DNA of 64,000 nt from Hortaea werneckii (Eukaryota; Ascomycota; Dothideomycetes; Mycosphaerellales; Teratosphaeriaceae), in the NCBI GenBank assembly GCA_037044905.1, contig JBAOKB010000048.1:744001-808000 (forward strand), read 5' to 3'. Position 1 is the stretch's first letter. The number at the start of each line of letters is the position of its first letter. This document shows positions 22,047 through 32,598 of the stretch, piece by piece. The notes below the pieces were generated by a model that saw nothing but the letters and a program-made list of their open reading frames with translations, had not been told where the DNA came from and did no database searches. The translations under genes were made by a program, and so were the position numbers.

Positions 22047-23365
22047 CTACCCACCAATCAAAATCATAGGCCGATTCTTCATGTTTTCCAGCTCGCCCAT
22101 GCCGGCATGTTTGGCCTTTTTACGCTTTACAGCGGCTCCGATCACATCGAGAAGCTGCCGCTCTTTCGACATCCAGCCCTCTTCGCCGTCAATTTGTAAG
22201 GCAGTTGGGTTGTCTTTCCATCTGGCCAGCTCAATTTCTCTAATAGCCTCAAACGCCGATTCGTCCATAGGCTCACCATTACGCTCTGTTCTTAGAAGGT
22301 CTCGTAGCGAAACCTCCGTTTCGCCATGCAAACACACTTTTAAGTTGCCATCGGAAGTAATGCGCAGACGATTGCATGTCCCGCAGAAGTTATGCGTCAT
22401 GCTTGTGATGAAGCCGATCCTCCCAGCAAAGCCTGGAATATGCCAAGACTTGCTTGTGTCGTTCTTAGCATCCTGCATTCTTGTCAAGGTTGGGTATTTC
22501 TCTCGAATCACGTCCAGCATCTCAGCATATGGCATCATCTTTTGCTCTTCCCACTTATTGCCGCCGAAAGGCATATACTCGATGAAGCGTACTTCCAAAT
22601 CTTGGTCTCGTGTCATGTCGACAAAGGGCATGATCTGATGGTCGTTGAGCCCACGCATGACTACACAATTGACCTTCAATTTGACGCCTGCGCCGAGTCG
22701 ATTCATGTCCTGCACGCGATTGATGCTCTTCATGACCGCATCGAACCCTTGTCGCCGCGTGAGAAGCTGGAACTGAAAGGGATCCAGGGTATCGAGACTG
22801 ATGTTCACGCCTGTCAAGCCCGCTTCAACCATGGCGTCAAGCTTGCGGTGAAGAGAGATACCATTCGTGGTCAAGGCTAGCTCCCGCAGCCCATTGCTTC
22901 TCAGGCTTCCAATCTGCTGCATCAACGGTACGATGTCCTTCCGAACTGTTGGCTCGCCACCGGTCAATCTGATCTTGTTCACACCCTGATTGACAAAAAG
23001 CTGACTTAGATAGAAAATCTCCGGGCTTGTCAACTGCGTCTTCGGCGGCGAGAGGTCGATACCAGCTTCAGGCATGCAGTACAGACACCTGAGATTGCAG
23101 CGCTCGGTGACGGAGATGCGGAGGTAGTCATGTTGGCGGGAGAAGGAGTCGGTCAGGAAATCGGAAAAGGGCTTCGCTTCCCGTAGAGCTTCGCGGCGGG
23201 AAGGGGAGGAGAGACAGGAGGAAGCTCGTGAGGCGTAAACGGGTGACGCTCATCACGTTCGACTGCAGCGGCAGAAGCGACCGTACGAGACGCTCCTGCC
23301 TTTATCGGCCATCGTGACCGTCGGATCGCTCGCGGAAGCGGTCGCACTGCGAGGGTGGTCGCCAT
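22047..23365 (-). CDS. MoaA-type GTP 3',8-cyclase (radical SAM)
   Basis: First step of molybdenum-cofactor synthesis: radical-SAM rearrangement of GTP, in mitochondria. ATG 23365 begins an Arg-rich, acid-poor presequence (MATTLAVRPLPRAIRRSRW). The radical-SAM cluster motif is ERCNLRCLYCMPE (CxxxCxxC), followed by the SAM-binding RLTGGEPT; the second, substrate-side cluster is NFCGTCNRLRITSDG with a third Cys in LKVCLHGE. The protein ends in ILIGG, the essential C-terminal Gly-Gly of MoaA. About 439 residues are predicted after one correction: a base is missing near 23165-23200, between PPLPAAKL and REAKPFSDFLTDSF. In Aspergillus nidulans the two activities share one cnxABC polypeptide; here the order is the same, moaA then moaC. 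Confidence 0.9.
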
Positions 23366-23915
23366 CGCCGGCAGCAAGATTATGTAGAGTCAACAGGGCA
23401 GGACATCTCGTCGCCGACGGGAAAGGAAAGGGAAAGGAAAGAAACGCGCCAGGAATCAAACAACTTCACAATGCTCACTCATGGGATGAGTCGCCCGGTC
23501 GGCGAACGCTTCGAGCGCAGTCAGCCAACGTCAGGCGCTTGGGCCATCATCACGTCTCGGCCCCGGCTTCTCCATCGAGCAATCGGTTGTCGGTTCACTC
23601 CTATCGCCACATTGTCTCCCAACTTACCTAATTCCATATCGAGATACCCTGATTTGGAAATAGAAAATGATGAAATAAACCAAAACCCATCAAAGAAGGC
23701 TTGAAGGAGCACCTCCAATGCTTGACGACACTGTCCCCAACTCCTTTGCTGCAGTCGCTTGATGCGTTACAATATCAATTGGGTGCTCGGCCGAAAAGAC
23801 CAAACAGCAACAGAGCAATGCTGCTAGACATGCAAAGATGGCTGCAATCCAATGAAAAGCATGCATATATCTGGAATCAGCACTGGCGCCCCGATTTAAT
23901 CACATCCACGCGTGA
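23366..23915. other. Intergenic, moaA promoter and dbp6 3' flank
   Basis: No gene was supported. Short open frames at 23471-23704 do not resemble proteins. Confidence 0.5.
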
Positions 23916-26877
23916 TCATCCTCGCACGCTTCTCATGCCCTGTGACCCCTCGCGTCCACTCCCTCCGAAGACTGCATCTCTCATACCATCCACCACTTCC
24001 GCCAATCTCTCCTTCTCCTTCTCATCTTCCATCGCAATCCTGACCTTCTCAACCTCTCCGCTCCTCTTGACCTTCTCTGTCCTCGCAACTTCCTTCAAGA
24101 ACCATCTCGCCTCAGCGTGGCTGTACAAAGTCCATGCCTCACCTGGCCGCCCCGCCCGAGCAGTGCGACCCACCGCGGTGAACATAAGATTCCAGGGAGC
24201 GTGGAACATCGTATTGCACCACGTGCGTGATCGGCCTCTGGGATGATGACAGAGAATCCAGTCCACGAGAAGAGCGATCGGTGGAGATGGCTATCAAGGG
24301 CTTGCGCGAGGATCCCATAAGCGATCGAGGCGTGCGTCTCTGTGGTTTGGTCAACAGCATAAGGAAGGGTGACCAGGATGGCTTGAGATGGCTGAGAAGA
24401 TAGTGCAGGCGATGTGCTGATTCGGTGGAGGCGGTGAAGATTAAGACGGTGGGCGGCACGTCATTGGGTTGGCCTTGGCTCTGCTTGCTGAGCAGCGCAA
24501 GGCGTGATGGATGGAGACCTGTTGTCTCTGCTGGTGTTTCGGATTCCGCAGAAGAGGCCGAGGAAACACTGCTTTCGCTTTCGCTTTCGGAGTCCGACGA
24601 CTCCTCCGATGAGGAGCTGCTGACCGAGGAACTGGACAATGAGTCACTGTCACTGTCGCTATCATCACTTCCAGAGGCTTTTTCATGGTCTACATCCATC
24701 TTTTCAGTCGGCTTCCGGACTGCTCGAGATCGATGCCCTCAGCACTTTCTCGTCTAGTACCTTAGCCAGGTAAAGTGGCTTCTCACTTCCATCACCAATC
24801 GGAAGACAATACTCAACCAAAGTTGGCGGTAGCTCGTACCCATCCCCTACAGCTCTGGCACGGTCCAACGGCTTCTGAAGAGTTCCCGTGACTTGCTCTT
24901 CACCGCTACCGCTAACTACGATTAGCTGCGGGCGGTGAAGCCGAAGGCCCGTAAGCTTGGAGATGTCCCTAGTCATCGTTGCTGACAGCACCACCTTTCT
25001 TACCCTGTGGCCTTGCCCAAAATGTACTAGGCGATCTGGATAAGCATTCACAGGTAGCTCCTCGTTGACCTTCTCTAAGAAACCATCGTACTGCGCATCA
25101 AGAAGCTTGTCGGCTTCGTCCAACACTAACCACTTGATATGCTTCAAAGTGAAACCGAGCGTGGCGTTCAAGTGCTCTGATAGCCGACCTGGCGTGCAGA
25201 CTAGGATATCGACAGAGGAGTCATATACCGGGACATGGTCTATTGGGCCCCGGATGGCATCATCCAGACGCTGTGACTCCTTCGCGTCTTCATCGCCATC
25301 TGGCAACAAATCCTCATCTTCGAAGATGGTGCGATCGTGGACGGTGGCTCTTTGCTTCTGCTCGGCTCTGTGCATGAGCTGCTCATACCCATTTGGATCG
25401 TAGTGCGAAGTGCGAATAACGAGCTTCTCTTGCTCATCCTTCAGCTTTCCTGCACCAGTCGCTGTGCCAATTCTGATATTGCTTCGGCCCTTCGCAAGAT
25501 TCTCAGCCACAGAAGCAACCTGGGCGACAAGCTCTCGTGTCGGCACTACCACCACAGCTCGCAGCTTGCCATGTACGCGCTGCCGCCGAAGCGCTTCAAC
25601 GATGGGCAGCAGATACGCAATCGTCTTGCCGCTTCCCGTAGCCGCGCTCACTGCAAGGTCAGGGACTACGCTTTCAGTACCAGGATGATACCTTGCGCCA
25701 TTGGTACCAGGAGGAAGAAGTAGAGGCAGGAGCGCTTTTTGGACCGGTAGCGCGTCTTTGAACCCCAAAGAGGACAGATGCTTAACAGACTCTTCATTAA
25801 GATCCAGGTCGGAGAAAGCGGATTTTGCTCTGTCGGATACTATCGTCGGTCTTGCCAACCATTGAGGCAACGCAGAAGCATCGGCATGAAATTCAGGGGT
25901 GGTCGCCTTCTCTGGCTGTGGCAATGGTTCGAGGTCATGAAGAACAGGCTTGTTGTCTTCCTTTTCCTCCTCGTCTTCATCCGAGGAATCTGAGGATGCT
26001 TTGTGCGTTTGGGAGCGTTTCGTCGACTTCTGAAACTTACTTAGGACATTGCCATATTTTCGAACGCGATCTTGGCCACTCTCTGCGCCTTCTTCCGTCA
26101 CGCTCTCTTGTTGTAACACAGACTCGAGCTTGTGCCTTCTCTTTCTGGGCTGCTCCTCAAAGGAGGAGCTAGCTCCTCACTTTCTTCTGAGGTTTTGGCA
26201 TCGTCATCTCCCTGATTCTGATGTGTTCTGGTGCTTGCTTTAGATGTTGAGAGTCGATCTGTGTCTGGTGGTGCTGACATCGCGTGACTTTCCTCGTAAT
26301 CATCCGATCCTGCGACAGCATCGCCGTCTCCACCTTTCTTCTCGGAGTGCATGGATTCTTTGGTGAGTCTTGCTTCGTATTCAACTGTTGTTCATCATCC
26401 CGAATAGAGCCTGACTCTCCTTGTTCCTTTGCAGCCCTGGCTTCTTCTTTCCTGGCCTTCCTAGCCTCCTTCTCTAATTTGTGCCTTTTCTTCATGCTCA
26501 TCTTTTGCACAGGTTGCGGCGCAACAAGTGTCTGTTCCGTTATCGCCATTGCTCCGCGCGGTAAAGTTCGACCCAGCCTCTGTACCTTGAGAGCGTTCTT
26601 TGCTCTCCTTGGACTGTTCGTTTGACTTCACAGCGTCTCTTCCCTGCTCTTGCGCTTGAGATGGGCCCACACCTTTCTTCCTAAGCTTCTTCGCTTTTCG
26701 CTCCGCCGCTTCCTCTTCACTACGCTCCCGCTTCCTCTTGCCCTCTGCTGTTGATGAACCATTCTGCTGAGCATTGTCTCCCTCTATCTCTGCTGTCTGA
26801 GCTACCGGCTGGGCGAGCACAGCAGACGCAGGGTTTCTGGACGGTGGGACGTATCGCTTGTATAATGGCCCAGCCAT
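23916..26877 (-). CDS. dbp6: DEAD-box RNA helicase Dbp6 (60S ribosome assembly)
   Basis: Nucleolar helicase needed for early pre-60S particles. It starts MAGPLYKRYVPP, has a 280-residue Lys/Glu-rich N-terminal region, and then the helicase core: SAATGSGKTIAYLLP (motif I), VVVPTRELVAQV (Ia), ILVCTPGRL (Ib), LVLDEADKLLD (II, with DEAD), VVLSATMT (III), VLIFTASTESAHRL (IV), STDRSSRGLD (V) and HRVGRTARAGRPGEA (VI). A Ser/Asp/Glu block between III and IV is characteristic of Dbp6. The coding text moves between frames five times: near 26500, 26380, 26150, 24705 and 24170. At the last site one extra G splits motif VI, CACCGCGGTGGGTCGC where one G fewer restores HRVGR. With corrections the protein is about 986 residues, long for the family. 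The indel pattern looks technical, since this helicase is essential in yeast. Confidence 0.88.
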
Positions 26878-27219
26878 CTTCGCTACGCTGAACATCAAAC
26901 GAGCCTTAGGCTTTAGTGTCTGTCATCAAAAGTTGGAGTTGGATGGCAGAATTTCATCGAGCTTGCATGTGAAAGTTTCAATCTGGCTCACCGCCTTCGG
27001 AAGTGCCAAGAGCGGAGAAGATGTTCCTGAGACTCAAAGCTCACCTGTTGGTTTTGACAACCTCTGGAAACGTTTGAGACCGTTCGTACGACAGTGCACT
27101 CAGACGCGATCACTGGGCCGCGAAAAAGTCTTCGAGGCACTTCTACTGCTGCAATTTTCGATGATGCCCGACTGAAAGCCGTATGAGCGCCCACGTGGCG
27201 CAAAAGGACTGTCGCTACA
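26878..27219. promoter_or_regulatory. Bidirectional promoter, dbp6 / gpi3
   Basis: 342 bases between the start codons of two divergent housekeeping genes, so it must carry both promoters and 5' UTRs. No specific factor site was assigned. Confidence 0.5.
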
Positions 27220-29186
27220 ATGCCTTACAACATCGCGTAGGTCCATCGTGAAAGGCTGCAGCATCATGTGGCCCGAAGCACCATGGCCACAATGGCAGCC
27301 AAAGCTTTCATCCAGCGTCTATGCCGGAGGCTAATTGCTCTAGGATGATCTCTGACTTTTTCTATCCCCAGCCCGGTGGTGTTGAGTCGCACATCTACCA
27401 GCTGTCAACTGTACGTACGCCGCTGTCTCCTACGTTTCCATCGTCCTGGCCACCTACATGATGCTCAAAATAATACTTTCAACAATTTACCTACTGCCTG
27501 TGCAGGAAAAATCAATGTGCATTTATTTCTGATCTCCTAGCCGACTTTTGCCTACTTCGCAATCCGTCAATCTGCTATCACGGGTGGTTGCTGACCCAGC
27601 GCTCAGAAACTTATCGACCGAGGCCACAGAGTTATCATCATCACACACTCTTACGGTCCCTCTCAGCACGACAGCTACCCCAGCCGGAATGGAATCCGAT
27701 ACCTCACCAATCGCCTCAAAGTCTATCATCTTCCACACTGGGTGGTCTATCGCTCGACCACCTTCCCCACCGTCTTCAGCTCATTCCCAACACTGCGGCA
27801 GATTTTCATCCGTGAGCAGATAGAGATCGTGCATGGCCACGCCAGTCTGAGCAATCTCTGCCATGAGGGTCTTTTGCACGCGAGGACTATGGGCTTGGTG
27901 ACTGTCTTCACAGACCACAGCCTGTTTGGGTTTAGTGATGCTGCGAGCATTATGGCCAACAAGCTCTTGAAGTTCAGTCTGAGTGATGTCGGTCATGTCA
28001 TTTGCGTCTCGCATACATGGTAAGCTCGTCCGTGTGCGTTGATGACATGTTGACCTAACTCGAAATCTGCAGCAAAGAAAACACCACCCTTCGAGCCTCC
28101 CTCAACCCGCTCGCTGTCAGTGTTATACCCAATGCTGTCGTGCCGAGCAACTTCAAGCCATTACAACCGCACGAGGCGAAGCTTTCTCAGCTGCAGCACA
28201 GCAGTAAATCAGCTGTTTTGCCACCACCACCGGACCCAAGTCAGCCCTTGAACCCAGGAGACCCCATAACGATAGTAGTCATCTCTCGCTTGTTTTACAA
28301 CAAGGGCACCGATCTCCTCATCTCTGCTCTCCCGCTCCTCCTGCGCCAGCACCCAAATCTGCGCTTTATCATCGCTGGCTCAGGGCCTAAGGCCATCGAC
28401 CTCGAGCAGACCTTGGACAGCCTTCCACAAAACCTTGTGCTGACGCCATCTGGCCAGAGCAGGGTCGTCTTGTTGGGATCTATCCGTCATGAGGAGGTCC
28501 GCAACATAATGGTCCGGGCTCACCTTCTCTTATCTACGTCACTCACTGAAGCTTTTGGCACCGTGCTTGTGGAAGCGGCCTCTTGCGGCCTGATGGTAGT
28601 CGCGACCCGCGTTGGAGGCGTTCCAGAAGTCTTGCCAGGAAATATGACCGTCTTTGTTCTTCCTGAAGTGGAAGATGTGGTTCGAGGCGTTGGCGACGCC
28701 ATAGGGATGCTAACCAACCGCCGCCGCGAGGGCGGTGGAGGTGGTGTTAGACGAGACAAGTTTCACGGCTTGGTAAGAAACATGTACAGCTGGCATGACA
28801 TTGCTCGCCGCACGGAGAGGGTATATGACCTTATCACGGATAGCCCAAGTGCAGAGGATAACGCGGAATTCTACGACTCTCCAGAGTGGGCGGGATACGG
28901 AGCAGGCGCGAGTAGTCAGATGCAAGGTGCTGCTCTTATCGACAGGCTCAAGAGATATTACGGCTGTGGAATCTGGGCTGGGAAACTTTTCGTCATTGTG
29001 GTGGTCGTGGACTATCTAATCTATGTGATGTTGGAATTCTTGTATCCACGGGACAAGATCGATGTCTGTAAGCCATGGCCCGAGCCTAGGCGGGAAGATG
29101 AGGCTTTCAAGCCGGATGAAGATAGGAGAGTCGAGGGGTACCAGCCAGTAAGACGCGGCGGAGGTAGAATTCCAGTAGAGGATTAA
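27220..29186 (+). CDS. gpi3: Gpi3/PIG-A, GPI-GlcNAc transferase catalytic subunit
   Basis: Catalytic subunit of the ER complex that moves GlcNAc from UDP-GlcNAc to phosphatidylinositol, the first step of GPI-anchor synthesis. Exons are 27220-27236, 27344-27410, 27607-28019 and 28073-29186; the total is 536 residues with no frame break. The first 17-nt exon (MPYNIA) joins to MISDFFYPQPGGVESHIYQL. Later marks are FPTVFSSFP, IREQIEIVHGHASLSNLCHE, TVFTDHSLFGFSDA, VICVSHTCKENT, the GT4 nucleotide-sugar site SLTEAFGTVLVEAASCGL, and RVGGVPEVLP. A hydrophobic segment near residues 470-490 (FVIVVVVDYLIYVM) is the single C-terminal membrane anchor. The protein is functionally linked with the GPI-anchored wall protein at 8.7-11.5 kb only in the general sense that it makes such anchors. 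Confidence 0.93.
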
Positions 29187-30144
29187 CCGTACGTTACATT
29201 CATCTGTCGACATTGCCTTGTCAGCGGGCTACAGCGAGCTCTGCACTGGCTATGTTAAAAGTGAACACGCTCTCCGTCAAATTGAATGGCGTAGTGAAGA
29301 ATTGTGATACGCTGTGAGTGGTGAAGCCCTAGATTTATGCAACTCAAGGTACACACCTAGGTAGCAACCACACAGCTTTCTCATAATGCACTCGGTCCCT
29401 GATCCGCCGGGACATTTCCCCGCGGTGCGGGCGGCGACATTCCTTCAATCCCACACGATCCCACGTTCGGTGGGCGGACCGATTGGGCTACCATTTGGGC
29501 TTCGGCTGTTTCGGATGCGATAGTGTTAGCCCTGAGATATGACGCCCGACCTCCACTGTGATTAACAAACCTCCATGTCAACCTCAACCATTCTTTAGGT
29601 TGATTAGTTAGGCGAGGCGAAAAGATAGCGGGCTCGTGCACGACCGTCAAATTCCAAGCAAACATCGTTTCCAAGTTTCCAACATGCGAGCCAGCGACAC
29701 CAGCGCCTGCTGCATGTTTCATCTCGCCACCGCACCAGGTTAGACGGCTACACGTAACGAAACCCTTCGGAACAACATCGCTCGCCAGTGGCTGTGTAGC
29801 AGGGCACCAGAAGCACAAGGCGACAGTCCACGCCGCTGCGGAGAAGGGCGTGGAGAAAGCTCTTGGTGTCTCGCGAATTGCCTGAGCTGTTCAGTGGAGC
29901 TTCAGCCCACTTACCTATTGTACAGCGCTTTCGCCATCGCTGAAACTTGAGCGAGCCAGACGCACCAGCACAAAGGTACGTACTTTGCCCAGAAGCTGCA
30001 TCGCCAGACACCACCTGCTTGCGCCGGTTACCGGCCGCGCTATATTGGTGCGTCATTGCACATGCCTGCCTGCTTTAATCTTCAGAGCTGACCTACTGTG
30101 TAGCCATACCAGCTCTGAGAGACGTCGAGGCAGACGTGCCCAGC
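29187..30144. other. Intergenic, gpi3 to GNAT gene
   Basis: About 960 bases with GC-rich inverted patches near 29405-29440 and overlapping short open frames on both strands. Nothing convincing was seen. Confidence 0.45.
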
Positions 30145-31029
30145 ATGGCAATGAGCACGAGATCCGAGTTCGTAGATGCCGTTGTGCCTCTCTTCGAGCG
30201 CCTCAACCTATACGACCGTACGAGACCGCCTTACGACCAGCCCCAGAACGATGCTGCAGACCCTACCAAACGCGTCCCGCAGGGCTTCATTGACGCTATG
30301 ACTGTGAGAGAGGAAGTCTTTGTGAAGGAGCAGAATATACCCTTGGAGAACGAGCTAGACGACGATGATGCACGCAGCTTCCACTGGACCGCATACGCCT
30401 CAATCCCCACCAAAGCCATCTCTCCGGAAATGCAAGCACAGAACAACGAAGCCAACGGCGACGGCCAGTCCAGCCATTCGAGGAAAGTTAGCAACAGTAC
30501 CAAGATCCCGGTCGGCACCATTCGCCTTGTGCCGCCGCCTCATCCACCGCATCCCACTCCGGGCAGCCACCATCAGGCAGACGCCCTCGATGCCGATGGG
30601 AACGGCAGGAAGGACAGCACTACCATCCACGACGGGCGTGAAGCTTACATCAAACTCGGCCGACTGGCTGTGATCCCAGAGTTTCGAAAGGCTGGCATAT
30701 CAAAACTCTTGATTGAGACTGCCCTCACGTTCGCGAAGGACAACCCATACGAAATGATGCCACAGAGGGACCCTAGCAAGATCGAGGCGATGAGAGTCGA
30801 GTCAGATGGCGGAGTGGGTGTGGACTGGAAAGGGTTAGTGCTGGTTCACGCTCAGGTTGGCGTCCAGAAAGTGTGGAAGAGGTACGGGTTTGAGTATGAT
30901 GCGGCGATGGGAACGTGGGATGAGGAGGGTATTGATCATGTCGGCATGTGGAAGCGTGTCGATGTTGAACCTGGAAGGAGGAAGAGCAGGCCTTTCTCCA
31001 TCAGCAGCCCGCCGCTAATGGCATCATAA
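30145..31029 (+). CDS. GNAT-family N-acetyltransferase
   Basis: Acetyl-CoA-dependent acetyltransferase of unknown substrate, 294 residues, intronless. Strand text VREEVFVKEQNIPLENELDDDD resembles the N-terminal GNAT motif. IPVGTIRLVPPP is the central strand, and YIKLGRLAVIPEFRKAGISK (residues about 170-190) is motif A; its Arg-Lys-Ala-Gly-Ile-Ser matches the Q/RxxGxA/S pyrophosphate-binding loop. WKRYGFEYD is motif B. A His/Pro/Asp-rich loop (PPHPPHPTPGSHH) interrupts the fold between the central strand and motif A, an insertion common in fungal members. No signal peptide was seen. Start ATG 30145 (MAMSTR) was preferred; another ATG follows two codons later. The partner or pathway cannot be told from the neighbours. 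Confidence 0.82.
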   Translation: MAMSTRSEFVDAVVPLFERLNLYDRTRPPYDQPQNDAADPTKRVPQGFIDAMTVREEVFVKEQNIPLENELDDDDARSFHWTAYASIPTKAISPEMQAQNNEANGDGQSSHSRKVSNSTKIPVGTIRLVPPPHPPHPTPGSHHQADALDADGNGRKDSTTIHDGREAYIKLGRLAVIPEFRKAGISKLLIETALTFAKDNPYEMMPQRDPSKIEAMRVESDGGVGVDWKGLVLVHAQVGVQKVWKRYGFEYDAAMGTWDEEGIDHVGMWKRVDVEPGRRKSRPFSISSPPLMAS

Positions 31030-32598
31030 GCTGGTTGCTTGCTGGTCTTACCAGCTTAGTGGCTGTTGAGGAAGGCGTATCATGTACCTAGGTAGACGAT
31101 GACACAATGCATCATGAGGGACGACGATGGCGTTTGGTGATGATAAGGGATACCCAACACGAGAATAGCATGGTGCTTAGAGTGCGAGTCATACATAAGG
31201 GCGCTTTAGACGTCGTTCTCGCTCACATAGAACACCTCCGGCCTAGTGCCGCGAAAATTCATGAAGGCTGAGAGCCAGCGCGAACTTCGGCCACCTCTGT
31301 TTGATAACACATGTTGGCTGCTAGCCGCCGTGACATGCTGTGTCGTGCGGCCAGCGCGATGGAGCCTGTTCATTTATGATGACGATAATAGTGCTGCTGA
31401 ACCTCTTGAGCACGACAAGCTCTCCTCTTATCACGTTTACTTGCCGCTGTCTTGAAAATGCAAGCGTGACTAATAGGGTTTGCTGGTTTCATTTGTTGGA
31501 TATACTCTATAGGTAAAGAAAAGGCGAGCTCCAGCTCTTCGTGCATACTCTTGATTCTGGACCTCGACCGCAGAAGCATGTACGCGGTATGTTTGCTGAG
31601 AGCCGATTCTAGTCCATCTGATCCTCTCCGCTTCTAGAACATTTCTAGCGACTGTCGATCTCTGGGGACCAATGCGTACGGAGTTTGATTGGAGTGGACC
31701 TGCCCGCCCTGCCTCCAGGATTTACATGGGCAACGCTATGTACCAGTTGGCCCCGTGCAAATGCAAATCCCATGACTACCTAGGTAGGTGACTAGCCGGG
31801 CTATTCGGCAACATGCGACGTTCCGGAATGATGATGCCGAAGACATGCTCGCGCGCAAGACTTCATAGATTTTTGTATGGAGTTCTGACCTCGGGATCTG
31901 CGTACCTCATACATAGTAGTGTCTGCGCCGGGTTGTGTCAGCATAAAAACACCGCCCGGTCGAGGCGCTGCTCATGCGGCATCCTACGCTTGGCGTGAAC
32001 CTTGAGCGGCGGGTAGGGCGAGACGGCGGCGTGGAGACCAGGATGCCTGCAACCGGTCGCATCCTTGAGGACTTGTAGCTTGTGCACTTCCAACACGTGC
32101 GACAAGAACTTCACCCTGTTGTGACAGCGCTCTGTGAGATCTGGCATCTTGCTACCACCCTGCTTACCATTGATACTACCCTCGGTGCGATATCTGTACG
32201 GATTGTGCCTATCGTCCCATCCCCTCGCGCTCGGAGCTGAAGCACAACGTCCCGAAGCGTGCGGAGAGTGTACCGTACACACGGCAGGTATAGGCGACTG
32301 CGGGAGCACTGCAGAGTGGAGTCGGGTTGGTGCATGCGGAAGACCACAGTACCAGCAGTACAATTGGAACAAGCAGCACGTGGACAAGCATTCAGCTCGA
32401 GGAAGCAGTCGCCGCCGCGTCCTCGAGAGCCAAGAGACAAGCCCGACACATGTAAAGCACATCAAGAGCAGGCGTAAACAACGATACAAACAAGCATACG
32501 TGAAGCTACAAGTCGAAGCCATATGATCTGAGCACTACGGATCGATCAGACCGTAGGGCTGAGACAACCGAGGGGAACCGACGGATACTTGCGCATTC
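31030..32598. other. Intergenic, GNAT gene to phosphodiesterase
   Basis: About 1.6 kb. Open frames near 31938-32526 exist on both strands at once and have no family resemblance. The last part is the likely promoter and 5' UTR of the phosphodiesterase. Confidence 0.45.

Noticed and set aside
31938..32526. Overlapping open frames on both strands upstream of the phosphodiesterase
   Set aside because: Open in several frames at once, which is typical of GC-balanced noncoding DNA; no protein-like text.
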